Source: Acinetobacter sp. NIPH 298 (GTDB lineage: Bacteria; Pseudomonadota; Gammaproteobacteria; Pseudomonadales; Moraxellaceae). From it: a stretch of 64,000 nucleotides of DNA. Shown in pieces: positions 24,602 to 34,437 of the stretch (position 1 is the stretch's first letter; every line of letters starts with the position of its first letter). Location of the stretch: assembly GCF_000369505.1 (NCBI RefSeq), contig NZ_KB850055.1, forward strand, positions 186,001 through 250,000. The letters run 5' to 3'. The notes under the pieces are model-generated. The model ran no database searches and was not told where the DNA came from. It saw nothing but the letters and a program-made list of their open reading frames with translations. Made by a program: the position numbers and the translations under genes.

Positions 24602-24853
24602 ATGCAAGCAAAATTGACATTATCCATTGATAAAAATGTGATTGAACGAGCAAAGCACTATGCACAGCAACATCAGCAAAGTGTTTCGAGTTTGGTCGAA
24701 GCCTATTTAGATCGTATTTCAGCTCAAGCAAATAAAGAGAATGAACTTAGAACCCCGATTACAGAGCATTTGACAGGAATGTTCGCAGCACAGGACAATG
24801 GGCAGGATTATAAAGAATTACTTGCAGATGCACGTCTGGAAAAGCATCTATGA
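24602..24853 (+). CDS. DUF6364 family antitoxin
   Basis: An 83-residue protein. The first half, MQAKLTLSIDKNVIERAKHYAQQHQQSVSSLVEAYLDRI, has a beta strand followed by two helices in ribbon-helix-helix style, as expected for DNA binding to the palindromic operator upstream; the acidic C-terminal part (LTGMFAAQDNGQDYKELLADARLEKHL) would wrap the toxin. GGAG stands seven bases before the ATG. The stop overlaps the PIN gene start (ATGA), which is standard in type II toxin-antitoxin pairs. The family name is from recognition of the pair organisation and N-terminal motif. Confidence 0.8.
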   Translation: MQAKLTLSIDKNVIERAKHYAQQHQQSVSSLVEAYLDRISAQANKENELRTPITEHLTGMFAAQDNGQDYKELLADARLEKHL

Positions 24854-25257
24854 GTGAGCGTATTTTTATTGATTCTGATGTGATTTTAGATGTTGCTTTA
24901 GCACGACAGCCTTTTGTTGAAGCAAGCCAACTGGTTTTAGCTTTGTGTGAAAAGGGAGTTTTTACGGGCTGTATTTCATCCAACAGCGTTGCCAATATTT
25001 ATTATATTTTGCGTAAGTTAGGTGGTGATGAGAAAGCTCGTCTATTTATCCGACAACTTTTAAAGTTTTTAGCCATTATTCCTGTGGATCATGTGGGTAT
25101 TACTAAAGCTTTAGATTCTAAATTTAGCGATTTTGAAGATGCGATTCAGCATTTTGCCGCACTCAGTTTTGGTTGTACGATGATAGTTACTCGCAATATT
25201 CAAGATTATAAATTTGCTGAGTTGAAAGTGGTTTTGCCGAGTTTTTTTGTAGATTAA
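24850..25257 (+). CDS. PIN-domain toxin
   Basis: A 135-residue PIN ribonuclease. It shows the acidic site of the fold: Asp in FIDSDVILDVALARQPF, Glu in PFVEASQLV, SNSVANIYYILRK, the second Asp pair in SKFSDFEDAIQHFAA, and the closing strand ...CTMIVTRNIQDYKFAELKVVLP. PIN toxins of type II modules cleave tRNA or other RNAs and are neutralised by the cognate antitoxin. It overlaps the antitoxin stop by four bases. The module is small, self-contained and flanked by housekeeping genes, a typical mobile accessory pair. Confidence 0.88.
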   Translation: MSERIFIDSDVILDVALARQPFVEASQLVLALCEKGVFTGCISSNSVANIYYILRKLGGDEKARLFIRQLLKFLAIIPVDHVGITKALDSKFSDFEDAIQHFAALSFGCTMIVTRNIQDYKFAELKVVLPSFFVD

Positions 25258-25282
25258 AGGCTTCAATTTAACCTAAGCCTTT
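25256..25282 (+). terminator. Possible terminator after the PIN gene
   Basis: AAAGGCTT (25256-25263) and AAGCCTTT (25275-25282) with an 11-base loop, overlapping the stop codon; few T follow. Weak. Confidence 0.4.
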
Positions 25283-25288
25283 TAGAAT

Positions 25289-26098
25289 TTAGCTTTTTAA
25301 TTTTATATATAAATGTTTATGTCCATTCTCTAACGTACGTTCCTCGTAATCAAAAACTTTGGGATAATTTTTTACTAAGTCACCAAGTTTCTTGAAACCA
25401 TAAGTTCTAGGATCAAAATCTGTTTGTAATAGTTTCCATTGAGAACCTAATGACGCAACAGTAATCCAATCTATATCTTGGTTATCAAAAATTTGTTTTA
25501 TAGTCGATAATGGTAATTCATGATTAGAAGTAGATGCTATAACGGGCACATTCTCTATTTTTACAGCTTCTTTACTGTTAGTTTTAGCAGTTGTTTGTTG
25601 TTTATTTTGCGGAGGGATTACTTCATTTTCCTCATCATCTCTTAAATTCTCAACATAAGTAAAGTGGGAGCAGGCATTTTTAAAGGCATCAGGAGTCTGC
25701 ATTTTACCAAAACCATAAACTGTTGCCCCTTGTTCTTTGATACGAATGGCCAAGGCAGTAAAATCGCTATCACTGGAAACTAATGCAAAACCGTCAAAAC
25801 GATCAGTGTAGAGCAAATCCATTGTATCAATAATCATAAAACCGTCAGTAGCATTTTTTCCTGTGGTATAAGCAAATTGTTGCATTGGTTTGATTGCTAA
25901 GTCATTAATGGCTTGTTTCCAACTACCATTTTGACTAACAAAGTTCCCATAAATACGTCTTACAGTCGTTTCCCCATATTTAGTCAGTTCATCTAAAATA
26001 TTTTTAATGTCTTTTGCAGAAGCATTGTCGGCGTCAATTAACACAGCAAGTTTAGATGTTTTTTCCTCACTCACATTGAATATTGTTTTTAAAGCCAT
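25289..26098 (-). CDS. NYN-domain (LabA/limkain-like) protein with C-terminal OST-HTH/LOTUS domain
   Basis: A 269-residue protein. Residues about 17-165 form a NYN ribonuclease-like domain: LAVLIDADNASAKDIKNIL, RRIYGNFV, TDGFMIIDTMDLLYTDRFDGFALVSSDSDFTALAIRIKEQGATVYGFG, with the acidic residues (DAD, TDG, SSDSDF) that make up the PIN-like metal site. After a polar linker, residues about 200-269 resemble an OST-HTH/LOTUS RNA-binding domain (LGSQWKLLQTDFDPRTYGFKKLGDLVKNYPKVFDYEER). Similar bacterial proteins are annotated LabA-like, with roles in RNA turnover proposed. ATG 26098 follows TGGAAAA; an 11-residue longer frame is less likely. Confidence 0.85.
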   Translation of the reverse strand: MALKTIFNVSEEKTSKLAVLIDADNASAKDIKNILDELTKYGETTVRRIYGNFVSQNGSWKQAINDLAIKPMQQFAYTTGKNATDGFMIIDTMDLLYTDRFDGFALVSSDSDFTALAIRIKEQGATVYGFGKMQTPDAFKNACSHFTYVENLRDDEENEVIPPQNKQQTTAKTNSKEAVKIENVPVIASTSNHELPLSTIKQIFDNQDIDWITVASLGSQWKLLQTDFDPRTYGFKKLGDLVKNYPKVFDYEERTLENGHKHLYIKLKS

Positions 26099-26116
26099 TT
26101 TAGTTTTTCCAGAAAT

Positions 26117-26142
26117 AAAACCCCGTATCAATACGAGGTTTT
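26117..26142 (-). terminator. Hairpin in the gatB-NYN spacer
   Basis: AAAACCCCGTAT (26117-26128) pairs with ATACGAGGTTTT (26131-26142) with a single mismatch. It lies between the NYN gene start (26098) and gatB stop (26174), both on the minus strand, so it terminates the gat transcript before the NYN gene. Confidence 0.75.
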
Positions 26143-26173
26143 ATATCATGAAATAAATTAACTAGCCAATAAA

Positions 26174-27658
26174 TCAACCAATCAATTTCTTCATTAATTC
26201 ATTCACTTGAGCAGGGTTCGCTTTACCCTTAGACGCTTTCATTACTTGACCGACAAGACCGTTAAAGGCTTTTTCTTTACCAGACTTGTATTCTTCAACC
26301 ATTTTTTCATTGACTGCAAGCACTTCTTTGATGATCGCTTCAATGGCACCCGTATCGGTTTCTTGCTTCAAGCCTTTCTCAGCAATAATGTCATCCGCAG
26401 ATTTTCCTTCTGCTTCCCACATAAAGCCAAATACTTGCTTCGCAATCTTACCGCTGATGGTGTTATCTACAATACGTGCCACCATACCGCCGAGTTGCTC
26501 CGCAGAAACAGGAGAATCTACCAATTCTAGGCCCGCTTTGTTTAAAGCACCTGAGAATTCACCCATCACCCAGTTAGCCGCAATCTTACCTTGCTTCGCG
26601 CCGCCAGCAGCCACCACAACAGCTTCATAGAAGTCTGCTATTTCGCGTGATAGCGTTAAGACATGTGCATCGTATTCAGTTACGCCAAAGTCAGCAATGA
26701 AACGCGCACGACGTGCTTTAGGCAACTCAGGTAGCGCAGCACGAGCCGCTTCGATCTGCTCATCAGCAATGATCACAGGCAATAAGTCTGGATCAGGGAA
26801 GTAGCGATAGTCGTTCGCTTCTTCTTTCGAACGCATCGAACGCGTTTCCATTTTCACTGGATCGAACAAGCGGGTTTCTTGGTCGATCTTTCCGCCGTAT
26901 TCCAAAATTTCCATTTGGCGTTCAATTTCAACATTGATCGCTTGCTCAATGAAACGGAATGAGTTGAGGTTTTTCAACTCACAGCGTGTACCAAATGGCT
27001 GATCTGGACGACGTAAAGACACGTTACAGTCACAACGGAATGAACCTTCGGCCATGTTACCATCAGAAATACCCAACCAACGCACTAAAGTGTGAATCGA
27101 TTTGATATAAGCAACTGCTTCTTCAACCGAACGCATATCAGGTTCAGATACGATCTCAAGTAGCGGAGTACCTGCACGGTTTAAATCAATACCTGACATG
27201 CCTTCAAACTGGTCATGGATTGACTTACCTGCATCTTCCTCAAGATGCGCGCGAGTAACGCCTATGCGCTTGATCGTGCCATCTTCAAGTTGGATATCAA
27301 TATGACCCAAGCCGACGATTGGATTGTCCATTTGGCTGATCTGATAGCCTTTTGGAGAGTCAGGGTAGAAATAGTTCTTACGTGCAAATACAGATGCTTG
27401 GTCGATATAAGCATCAATCCCTAAACCAAAGCGAATCGCAAGATCAACCACTTCGGCATTCAATACAGGCAATACACCCGGCATTGCCAAATCAACGAGG
27501 CTAGCTTGTGTATTTGGGTCTTGACCAAATTCAGTCGATGAACCTGAGAAGATTTTTGATTTAGTTGCAAGCTGCGTGTGAATCTCGATCCCGATAACAA
27601 CTTCCCAACCGTCAATCAGATTTGATTTTGGTTTAGCTAACTTTTGAGCTTCAGTCAT
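26174..27658 (-). CDS. gatB: Asp-tRNA(Asn)/Glu-tRNA(Gln) amidotransferase subunit B
   Basis: A 494-residue subunit that binds the misacylated tRNA and activates it with ATP before amidation. Motifs: [23 protein letters not shown] at the N-terminus, [64 protein letters not shown] and [12 protein letters not shown], ending in the YqeY-like tail domain. The start overlaps the gatA stop by one base (TAATG), implying coupled translation. Order gatC-gatA-gatB is the standard operon. Acinetobacter uses this complex to make Gln-tRNA or Asn-tRNA indirectly. Confidence 0.97.
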   Translation of the reverse strand: MTEAQKLAKPKSNLIDGWEVVIGIEIHTQLATKSKIFSGSSTEFGQDPNTQASLVDLAMPGVLPVLNAEVVDLAIRFGLGIDAYIDQASVFARKNYFYPDSPKGYQISQMDNPIVGLGHIDIQLEDGTIKRIGVTRAHLEEDAGKSIHDQFEGMSGIDLNRAGTPLLEIVSEPDMRSVEEAVAYIKSIHTLVRWLGISDGNMAEGSFRCDCNVSLRRPDQPFGTRCELKNLNSFRFIEQAINVEIERQMEILEYGGKIDQETRLFDPVKMETRSMRSKEEANDYRYFPDPDLLPVIIADEQIEAARAALPELPKARRARFIADFGVTEYDAHVLTLSREIADFYEAVVVAAGGAKQGKIAANWVMGEFSGALNKAGLELVDSPVSAEQLGGMVARIVDNTISGKIAKQVFGFMWEAEGKSADDIIAEKGLKQETDTGAIEAIIKEVLAVNEKMVEEYKSGKEKAFNGLVGQVMKASKGKANPAQVNELMKKLIG

Positions 27659-29136
27659 TATGCAGTCTCCTCAGCAACGCTAGCGCGCTTGGTATGCCAG
27701 TCTGTGTTTTGTTGATATTGATGCACAATCGAAAGCAATTGTGATTCTGACCAGTAGTTACCAATCAACTGTAAGCCGACAGGCAAGCTTTCTTGATCAA
27801 AACCAACAGGAGCGTTAATAGCTGGAAGACCTGCCAAGTTCACCGCGAGGGTATAAATATCGCCTAAATACATTTCAGTTGGGCTGAGGTTCGCACCGAT
27901 CTTATACGCTGTGGTTGGCGCAGATGGCGCAGCGATTACATCGACATTTTCAAATGCTTTTAAGAAATCTTGTTGGATCAGACGACGTACTTTTTGTGCT
28001 TTGACATAGTATGCATCGTAATAACCAGCAGAAAGGGCATAAGTACCAATCAAGATACGACGTTGTACTTCTGCACCAAAACCTTCCGAACGTGAACGCT
28101 TGTACAAGTCCATCAAGTCCACAGGGTTTTCACAGCGGTAGCCATAACGTACGCCATCAAAACGTGAAAGGTTAGATGAAGCTTCAGCAGGTGCGATCAA
28201 GTAGTAGGTTGGAACATAGGCTTCAGTCATGTTGAGATCAATCTCAACTAAGCTTGCGCCCATTTCCTCAAGTTTTTTCAATGATTCTTCGACACGGGCT
28301 TTGACCTCAGCATCTAAACCAGAGACGTTGAAGTATTGCGTTGGAATACCAATACGTAAGCCTTTGACCGATGTAGCGTTCAAGTTTGCAACGTAGTCAT
28401 CAACTTCTTTATTGATAGAGGTTGAGTCTTTGGCATCATGGCCTGCGATTACATTCATCAAGTAAGCACAGTCTTCGGCAGTACGTGCCATTGGGCCGCC
28501 CTGATCCAGTGATGAGGCATAGGCGATCATACCGAAGCGAGAAACACGACCATACGTGGGTTTTAAGCCTGTTAAACCGCAGAATGAGGCAGGTTGACGG
28601 ATTGAACCGCCAGTATCCGTACCTGTAGCAATCGGTGCGAGATCAGCCGCTACAGCAGCAGCAGAACCACCTGATGAACCACCCGGTACATGATCAAGTG
28701 CCCAAGGGTTGCCTGTTGCACCAAAGTAAGAGCTTTCCGAGGTTGAACCCATGGCGAATTCATCCATATTCACCTTACCTAAGGTCACAAGACCCGCAGC
28801 TTTGGCTTTGGCCACCACAGTTGCATCATAAGGGGAGATGAAGTTATCCAGCATTTTTGAACCAGCAGTGGTTTTAATGCCTTTGGTACAAAAAATATCT
28901 TTATGCGCCAGTGGAATACCTGCAAGTACAGATGCATTGCCAGCTTTTAGTGCAGCATCAGCGGCATCCGCTTCAGCCAAAGCTTGTTCTGCTGTAACCG
29001 TCACATAACTCTTTACTTTTGTGTCAATTTTGGCGATACGTTTTAAATAATGTTCAGTCAATTCACGTGATGAAAATTGGGCTTGTTGTAAGCCTTCAGA
29101 GAGTTCACGAATTGTTAAGCGATGTAAATCTGTCAT
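27658..29136 (-). CDS. gatA: Asp-tRNA(Asn)/Glu-tRNA(Gln) amidotransferase subunit A
   Basis: A 492-residue amidase-signature enzyme that releases ammonia from glutamine for GatB. It contains the Ser-Ser-Lys catalytic triad: Lys in [14 protein letters not shown], and the serines in [38 protein letters not shown]. Length is normal for GatA. It lies 53 bases downstream of gatC and is coupled to gatB. Confidence 0.97.
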   Translation of the reverse strand: MTDLHRLTIRELSEGLQQAQFSSRELTEHYLKRIAKIDTKVKSYVTVTAEQALAEADAADAALKAGNASVLAGIPLAHKDIFCTKGIKTTAGSKMLDNFISPYDATVVAKAKAAGLVTLGKVNMDEFAMGSTSESSYFGATGNPWALDHVPGGSSGGSAAAVAADLAPIATGTDTGGSIRQPASFCGLTGLKPTYGRVSRFGMIAYASSLDQGGPMARTAEDCAYLMNVIAGHDAKDSTSINKEVDDYVANLNATSVKGLRIGIPTQYFNVSGLDAEVKARVEESLKKLEEMGASLVEIDLNMTEAYVPTYYLIAPAEASSNLSRFDGVRYGYRCENPVDLMDLYKRSRSEGFGAEVQRRILIGTYALSAGYYDAYYVKAQKVRRLIQQDFLKAFENVDVIAAPSAPTTAYKIGANLSPTEMYLGDIYTLAVNLAGLPAINAPVGFDQESLPVGLQLIGNYWSESQLLSIVHQYQQNTDWHTKRASVAEETA

Positions 29137-29189
29137 ATGAAAAATTTCTTTACATTCTAAATATAAAATATTGACTAATCGAATAAAAA

Positions 29190-29507
29190 TTATTCAATTA
29201 CACGAGGGACTAGGTACAAACCTGCTTCTGTCGCAGGAGCGACCGCTTGGTATTCATCACGGTGATTAGTTTCACTCACAACGTCAGTACGTAAGGGTTG
29301 TGGGTGATCAAATGGGCTTTTTAAAGGTTCAACATCATCGGTGTTAATGCCTTTTAACGTTTCCATCATACCTAAGATTTTATTCAAACTTTGAGCATAT
29401 TCAGCAGATTGCGTGTCATTTAGGGATAAGCGAGCCAAATTTGCGATTTGCGATACAGTTTGCGCATTTAGATCCGCTGTCTGTGACGCATCAGATGATG
29501 TAGACAT
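29190..29507 (-). CDS. gatC: Asp-tRNA(Asn)/Glu-tRNA(Gln) amidotransferase subunit C
   Basis: A 105-residue protein that stabilises the GatA-GatB contact. Family pattern: [58 protein letters not shown] and a C-terminal [11 protein letters not shown] 29507 is chosen because AGGT lies upstream and it gives the usual length; an 11-residue longer frame to 29540 is not supported. First gene of gatCAB, divergent from mreB. Confidence 0.93.
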   Translation of the reverse strand: MSTSSDASQTADLNAQTVSQIANLARLSLNDTQSAEYAQSLNKILGMMETLKGINTDDVEPLKSPFDHPQPLRTDVVSETNHRDEYQAVAPATEAGLYLVPRVIE

Positions 29508-29550
29508 AACTTTACCTAATTCAGTATCAAAAAAATTCAAAATATAGTGC

Positions 29551-29577
29551 GTTATAATAAGCGATTGACTTGTTCAA
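29551..29577 (-). promoter_or_regulatory. Candidate promoter of gatCAB
   Basis: On the minus strand TTGAAC (29577-29572) and TATAAC (29556-29551), 15 bases apart, about 45 bases before the gatC start. The short spacer makes this tentative. Confidence 0.35.
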
Positions 29578-29595
29578 ATCATCACATTTAGTTAA

Positions 29596-30687
<1,092 letters not shown>

Positions 30688-30704
30688 TTCATAAGGAATA
30701 GGCG

Positions 30705-31562
30705 GTGCAACCGAATCTTTTTTCAAGAAAACCGCCCTCTTTTCGTTCGTTTGTTATTGCGGTCATCACATGTTTGGTGGTGCTTTTCTTTGATTGGCGC
30801 ATGCCGCATGTGGTTCAACCTGCCAGAGAAGTATTGTACGCTGCGTATAATCCAATTTATGCGCTGGCAAGTTATCCAGTACTGTCGCGTGAATGGCTGA
30901 ATCAACAAACCAAGTCTGAAGCTCAGTTGCGCCGTGAAAATACCGCGATGCAAGCTGAGTTATTGCAAGCACAGGTTCGCTTGCAAAAACTTTCAGAACT
31001 TTCTGCTGAAAATAATCGATTGCGTGGTCTACTTGATACCCCATTGATTATTGATGGGCGTATGCAAATCGCCGAAGTGATCGGTACGGATGCAGATCCA
31101 CTACGTCATATTATTATTATCAATCGTGGTGCGCTCGATCAACTTAAAATCGGTCAGACCGTTTTAGATGACAAAGGGATCATGGGACAGATTATCGATG
31201 TCTATCCGCATAGTGCCCGAATCATGTTGCTTTCAGATAAAGAACATTCCTTATCGGTACGTTTAGAGCGTACGGGAATGCGAGCGATTGTGTCTGGTAC
31301 TGGCGATTTGGGACAGCTAAAAATGCAATATGTGCCAACCAGTGCAAATATTAAAGTGGGCGACAAAGTTTTTAGTTCTGGTTTAGGTGAACATTTTCCA
31401 GCAGGTTATTTAGTTGGAACAGTCTCTAAGGTCAGCCGTCATAACTCGGGTGAGTTTGCTGAAATTGATGTCATGCCGACTGCACAGTTGGCCAGTGGTC
31501 ATCATGTCGTGGTTCTGTTCTCAGAATCTTTGGCAAAGGAGCAGCCTTATGCCGATCGCTAA
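30705..31562 (+). CDS. mreC: Rod-shape-determining protein MreC
   Basis: A 285-residue bitopic protein: cytoplasmic tail, one transmembrane helix (about 15-32, FVIAVITCLVVLFFDWRMP), a periplasmic coiled coil (about 68-105, QLRRENTAMQAELLQAQVRLQKLSELSAENNRLRGLL) and the double beta-barrel domain (AEVIGTDADPLRHIIIINRGALDQLKIGQ ... VGTVSKVSRHNSGEFAEIDV). It links MreB/RodZ to PBP2 in the elongasome. GTG start at 30705 with AAGGA upstream; 17 bases after mreB. Confidence 0.95.
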   Translation: MQPNLFSRKPPSFRSFVIAVITCLVVLFFDWRMPHVVQPAREVLYAAYNPIYALASYPVLSREWLNQQTKSEAQLRRENTAMQAELLQAQVRLQKLSELSAENNRLRGLLDTPLIIDGRMQIAEVIGTDADPLRHIIIINRGALDQLKIGQTVLDDKGIMGQIIDVYPHSARIMLLSDKEHSLSVRLERTGMRAIVSGTGDLGQLKMQYVPTSANIKVGDKVFSSGLGEHFPAGYLVGTVSKVSRHNSGEFAEIDVMPTAQLASGHHVVVLFSESLAKEQPYADR

Positions 31563-32043
31563 ATTAAATTACGCCAGAACCAATAAAGACCCACTTTGGA
31601 TGATTATTCTCTCCATTGTGATTGGGTCGGTACTGATGGTCTATCCATTGGCTTATGATACATCTGGATGGCGACCGTCGGTAATGTTGATGATCACGCT
31701 ATTTTGGATTCTTTATCAGCCCGTTTGGTGTGGTATTTGGTTCGCATTTGCGATGGGGATCTTTGTCGATTTATTGTTAGACGCACCGCTTGGCTTAAAT
31801 GCACTGAGCTTTGTTCTGATTTGTTTTTCGACACGCTATTTTATCCGTGAACGTCGAATTTTGACTTTTGGTAATTCATGGGTGATTGCGATTATTGCCA
31901 TTACTGCACATATTACCTTTTTGTGGGTGGCTCAGACGATTGCAGGTACACATTTCTCGATCGCTCGGCATTGGCAACCGCTTATTACGGGTATACTTGC
32001 ATGGCCTGTCATTTATTATTGTTTACATAAATGGCGAATATAA
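31549..32043 (+). CDS. mreD: Rod-shape-determining protein MreD
   Basis: A 164-residue integral membrane protein with five or six helices, including WCGIWFAFAMGIFVDLLLDAPLGLNALSF, the conserved MreD motif with Asp in the membrane region. It is the third elongasome component, working with MreC. The start ATG 31549 lies inside the end of mreC (14-base overlap) and has AAGGAG nine bases before it; this internal start gives the usual MreD length. Confidence 0.93.
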   Translation: MPIAKLNYARTNKDPLWMIILSIVIGSVLMVYPLAYDTSGWRPSVMLMITLFWILYQPVWCGIWFAFAMGIFVDLLLDAPLGLNALSFVLICFSTRYFIRERRILTFGNSWVIAIIAITAHITFLWVAQTIAGTHFSIARHWQPLITGILAWPVIYYCLHKWRI

Positions 32044-32597
32044 TTCTAGCATCCAGCTCACCTCGTCGACAGGAGTTGTTACAGCAACTCGGTTTGGACT
32101 TTCAGGTTTTTAGTCCAGAGGTTGATGAAACGGTGTTAGCGGGTGAAACCGTCGAGCACTATGTGGAACGTTTGGCGAGAGAAAAAGCCAAAGTTGTTTT
32201 AACGCGTTATCCTGAAGCAATCGTGATTGCAGCAGATACCAGTTTGAGTTTTGCTGGAAAAATTATAGGTAAACCCGAGTCAAAGCAGCACGCCTTTGAA
32301 ATCTGGTCGACGCTTTCAGGACACTGGCATGACGTGTTTTCTGGACTATGCGTCGCTCAATCCTCTAAGATGCTCAGTACAGTTGTAAAAACTCAGGTAG
32401 AGTTACAAGTGTTGAGCCATGCAGAAATGGAAAAATATTGGGCAACGGGTGAGCCAGTAGGAAAAGCAGGGGCGTATGCGATACAAGGAATTGCTGCACA
32501 ATATATTCCTCAGATTCGTGGCAGTTATAGCAATGTTGTTGGTTTGCCTTTGCATGAAACAGCACAGTTATTAGAAAGCATAAAGGCATTTCGCTGA
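32031..32597 (+). CDS. Maf/YhdE-type nucleoside triphosphate pyrophosphatase
   Basis: A 188-residue Maf protein: N-terminal LASSSPRRQELLQQLGLDF, EKAKVV, VIAADTSLSFAGKIIGKP with the catalytic acidic residue, and GKAGAYAIQGIAAQYIPQIRGSYSNVVGLP. Maf enzymes hydrolyse dTTP, UTP or modified nucleotides to the monophosphate and are often encoded after mreD. The residue pattern fits the YhdE (dTTP/UTP) group. It overlaps mreD by 13 bases. Ser in place of the more usual Val after ADT (ADTSL) is a minor variation. Confidence 0.9.
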   Translation: MANIILASSSPRRQELLQQLGLDFQVFSPEVDETVLAGETVEHYVERLAREKAKVVLTRYPEAIVIAADTSLSFAGKIIGKPESKQHAFEIWSTLSGHWHDVFSGLCVAQSSKMLSTVVKTQVELQVLSHAEMEKYWATGEPVGKAGAYAIQGIAAQYIPQIRGSYSNVVGLPLHETAQLLESIKAFR

Positions 32598-32639
32598 TAC
32601 TTTCGGATATAAGAATTTTTATAAAGTTTTGAGTTGGTT

Positions 32640-34094
32640 ATGGCTGAAGAGTTGCTAATTAACGTCACACCGATGGAATGTCGTGTGGCATTAATCGAAA
32701 ATGGTACGGTCAATGAGCTATTTGTTGAACGCACTGTAAAACGTGGATTGGTCGGTAATATTTACAAAGGCAAAGTTGTACGGGTATTGCCCGGTATGCA
32801 GGCGGCTTTTGTGGATATCGGTTTATCGAGAACTGCCTTTTTACATATCAATGATATGGTCTGGCCACGTTCACAGCCGACCCCAAATGTTTTTGAACTT
32901 TTACACCCGGGGCAAATGCTTACGGTTCAAGTCATGAAAGACATGTTGGGGACCAAAGGTGCACGTTTAAGCACTGATCTTTCTATTCCATCGCGATATC
33001 TTGTACTTATGCCTTATGGCAATCATATTGGGGTGTCCCAGCGTATCGAATCTGAGGAAGAACGAGATCGACTGCGTGGCATCATTGAGCACATTCAGGA
33101 AGAACACCTTCTTCCCGGTAGTGTGATTGTACGTACGGCAGCAGAGGGTGTGGACGAAGCTGCAATCGCCCAAGATATGAATTATCTAAGTAAACTTTGG
33201 GAATATATTCAACGCAAACAAAAAGAAGTTGCTACACCAGAAATCATTTTTGAAGAATTGCCACTTCCACAGCGAATTGTGCGTGATCTTGCAAGTGGTG
33301 AAACCGCTAAAATCTATGTCGATTCACGTGAAATTCATGCCAAGCTCAGTGAGTTTGTTGATGAATTTGTACCGATGATCAAAAACCGCCTGATTCACTA
33401 TCCGGGGGAAAAGCCATTATTTGACTTGTATAACGTCGAAGAAGACATTCAAAAGGCATTGCAAACACGCGTCGCACTTAAATCTGGTGGTTATCTGATG
33501 ATCGACCAGACTGAGGCAATGACCACGATCGATGTCAATACAGGTTCTTATGTTGGTGGTCGAAGCTTAGAAGATACGGTTTTTAAAACCAATATGGAAG
33601 CTACACAAGTGATTAGTCGGCAACTCCGCTTGCGTAATTTGGGTGGCATTCTGATCATTGATTTTATTGATATGCAAGAAGCTGGGCATCGTGAAGAGGT
33701 GATGCGTCAATTTGAAAAAATGCTCGAACGTGATCATGCGAAGACCAAAATTACTCAAGTTTCTGAGCTTGGTTTAGTGGAAATGACACGTAAACGTACG
33801 CGTGAATCGTTGGAACATTTGCTTTGTGAATCCTGCCCAACCTGTCAGGGACGAGGATATGTGAAAACAGCAGAGACAGTATGTTACGAAATATTTCGAG
33901 AGGTCATGCGATATGCCCGTGCATTTGACTCCAAGGGTGGCTTTACTGTCGTTGCACATCCAGCGGTGATTGATCGGCTCTTAACAGCAGAAGCCCCAGC
34001 CGTGGCGGATTTAGAGCATTTTGTGAACCGCGTCATAAAATTCCAAGTTGAAAATCTATATACGCAAGAGCAATACGATATCATTTTAAGCTAA
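32640..34094 (+). CDS. rng: Ribonuclease G
   Basis: A 484-residue endoribonuclease of the RNase E/G family: S1-like domain near the start (RGLVGNIYKGKVVRVLPGMQAAFVDIGLSRTAFLH), catalytic metal site Asp residues in TIDVNTGSYVG and IDFIDMQ, and the Zn-link CPTCQGRG. It lacks the long C-terminal scaffold of RNase E, so it is RNase G, which matures the 16S rRNA 5' end and degrades some mRNAs. ATG 32640 follows GAG; a TTG six bases earlier is in frame. Last gene of the mre operon, followed by a hairpin. Confidence 0.96.
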   Translation: MAEELLINVTPMECRVALIENGTVNELFVERTVKRGLVGNIYKGKVVRVLPGMQAAFVDIGLSRTAFLHINDMVWPRSQPTPNVFELLHPGQMLTVQVMKDMLGTKGARLSTDLSIPSRYLVLMPYGNHIGVSQRIESEEERDRLRGIIEHIQEEHLLPGSVIVRTAAEGVDEAAIAQDMNYLSKLWEYIQRKQKEVATPEIIFEELPLPQRIVRDLASGETAKIYVDSREIHAKLSEFVDEFVPMIKNRLIHYPGEKPLFDLYNVEEDIQKALQTRVALKSGGYLMIDQTEAMTTIDVNTGSYVGGRSLEDTVFKTNMEATQVISRQLRLRNLGGILIIDFIDMQEAGHREEVMRQFEKMLERDHAKTKITQVSELGLVEMTRKRTRESLEHLLCESCPTCQGRGYVKTAETVCYEIFREVMRYARAFDSKGGFTVVAHPAVIDRLLTAEAPAVADLEHFVNRVIKFQVENLYTQEQYDIILS

Positions 34095-34131
34095 AGTTGT
34101 AACAAGATTTCGCTTAATCCTTGTTACAACT
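34095..34131 (+). terminator. Long hairpin after rng
   Basis: AGTTGTAACAAG (34095-34106) pairs perfectly with CTTGTTACAACT (34120-34131) over 12 bp with a 13-base loop, directly after the stop codon; GAAATTTTACTTT follows. Probably ends the mreBCD-maf-rng transcript or stabilises its 3' end. Confidence 0.7.
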
Positions 34132-34228
34132 GAAATTTTACTTTCTATCATGAATTTTAAATACTAGAACCATAAGATTAGCCATAGGCATTTTTCAGTG
34201 CCTTAGCAAATATAATGAGGTATATAAT

Positions 34229-34402
34229 ATGAATGTTAGTAAAAGATTAGTGAGCCACGGTTTTAAGCATGTTTTGGACAGCACCCCTGTAAATACATGT
34301 TACATGGTCGATAGCCAAGGTAAAGAAGTTCCGATTACCACAGCTATGATCCGCTCTGCTTGCCATCAACTGTTACAACGGTGTCGCGCAATTAAAAACT
34401 AA
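34229..34402 (+). CDS. Small conserved-looking protein, 57 aa, unknown function
   Basis: A 57-residue basic protein, MNVSKRLVSHGFKHVLDST..., continuing with CYMVDSQGKEVPITTAMIRSACHQLLQRC and ending RAIKN. It has a GAGG ribosome-binding site eight bases before the ATG and a terminator overlapping its stop, both signs of a real gene. Three cysteines, no signal peptide or membrane segment; the predicted shape is a short hairpin followed by a helix. No family recognised. Confidence 0.7.
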   Translation: MNVSKRLVSHGFKHVLDSTPVNTCYMVDSQGKEVPITTAMIRSACHQLLQRCRAIKN

Positions 34403-34430
34403 GGGGCTATGAAAAGCCCCTTAGTTTTTT
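34399..34430 (+). terminator. Terminator after the 57-aa gene
   Basis: CTAAGGGGCT (34399-34408) pairs with AGCCCCTTAG (34415-34424), followed by six T (34425-34430). Lies between convergent genes. Confidence 0.92.
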
Positions 34431-34437
34431 CTGAAAG

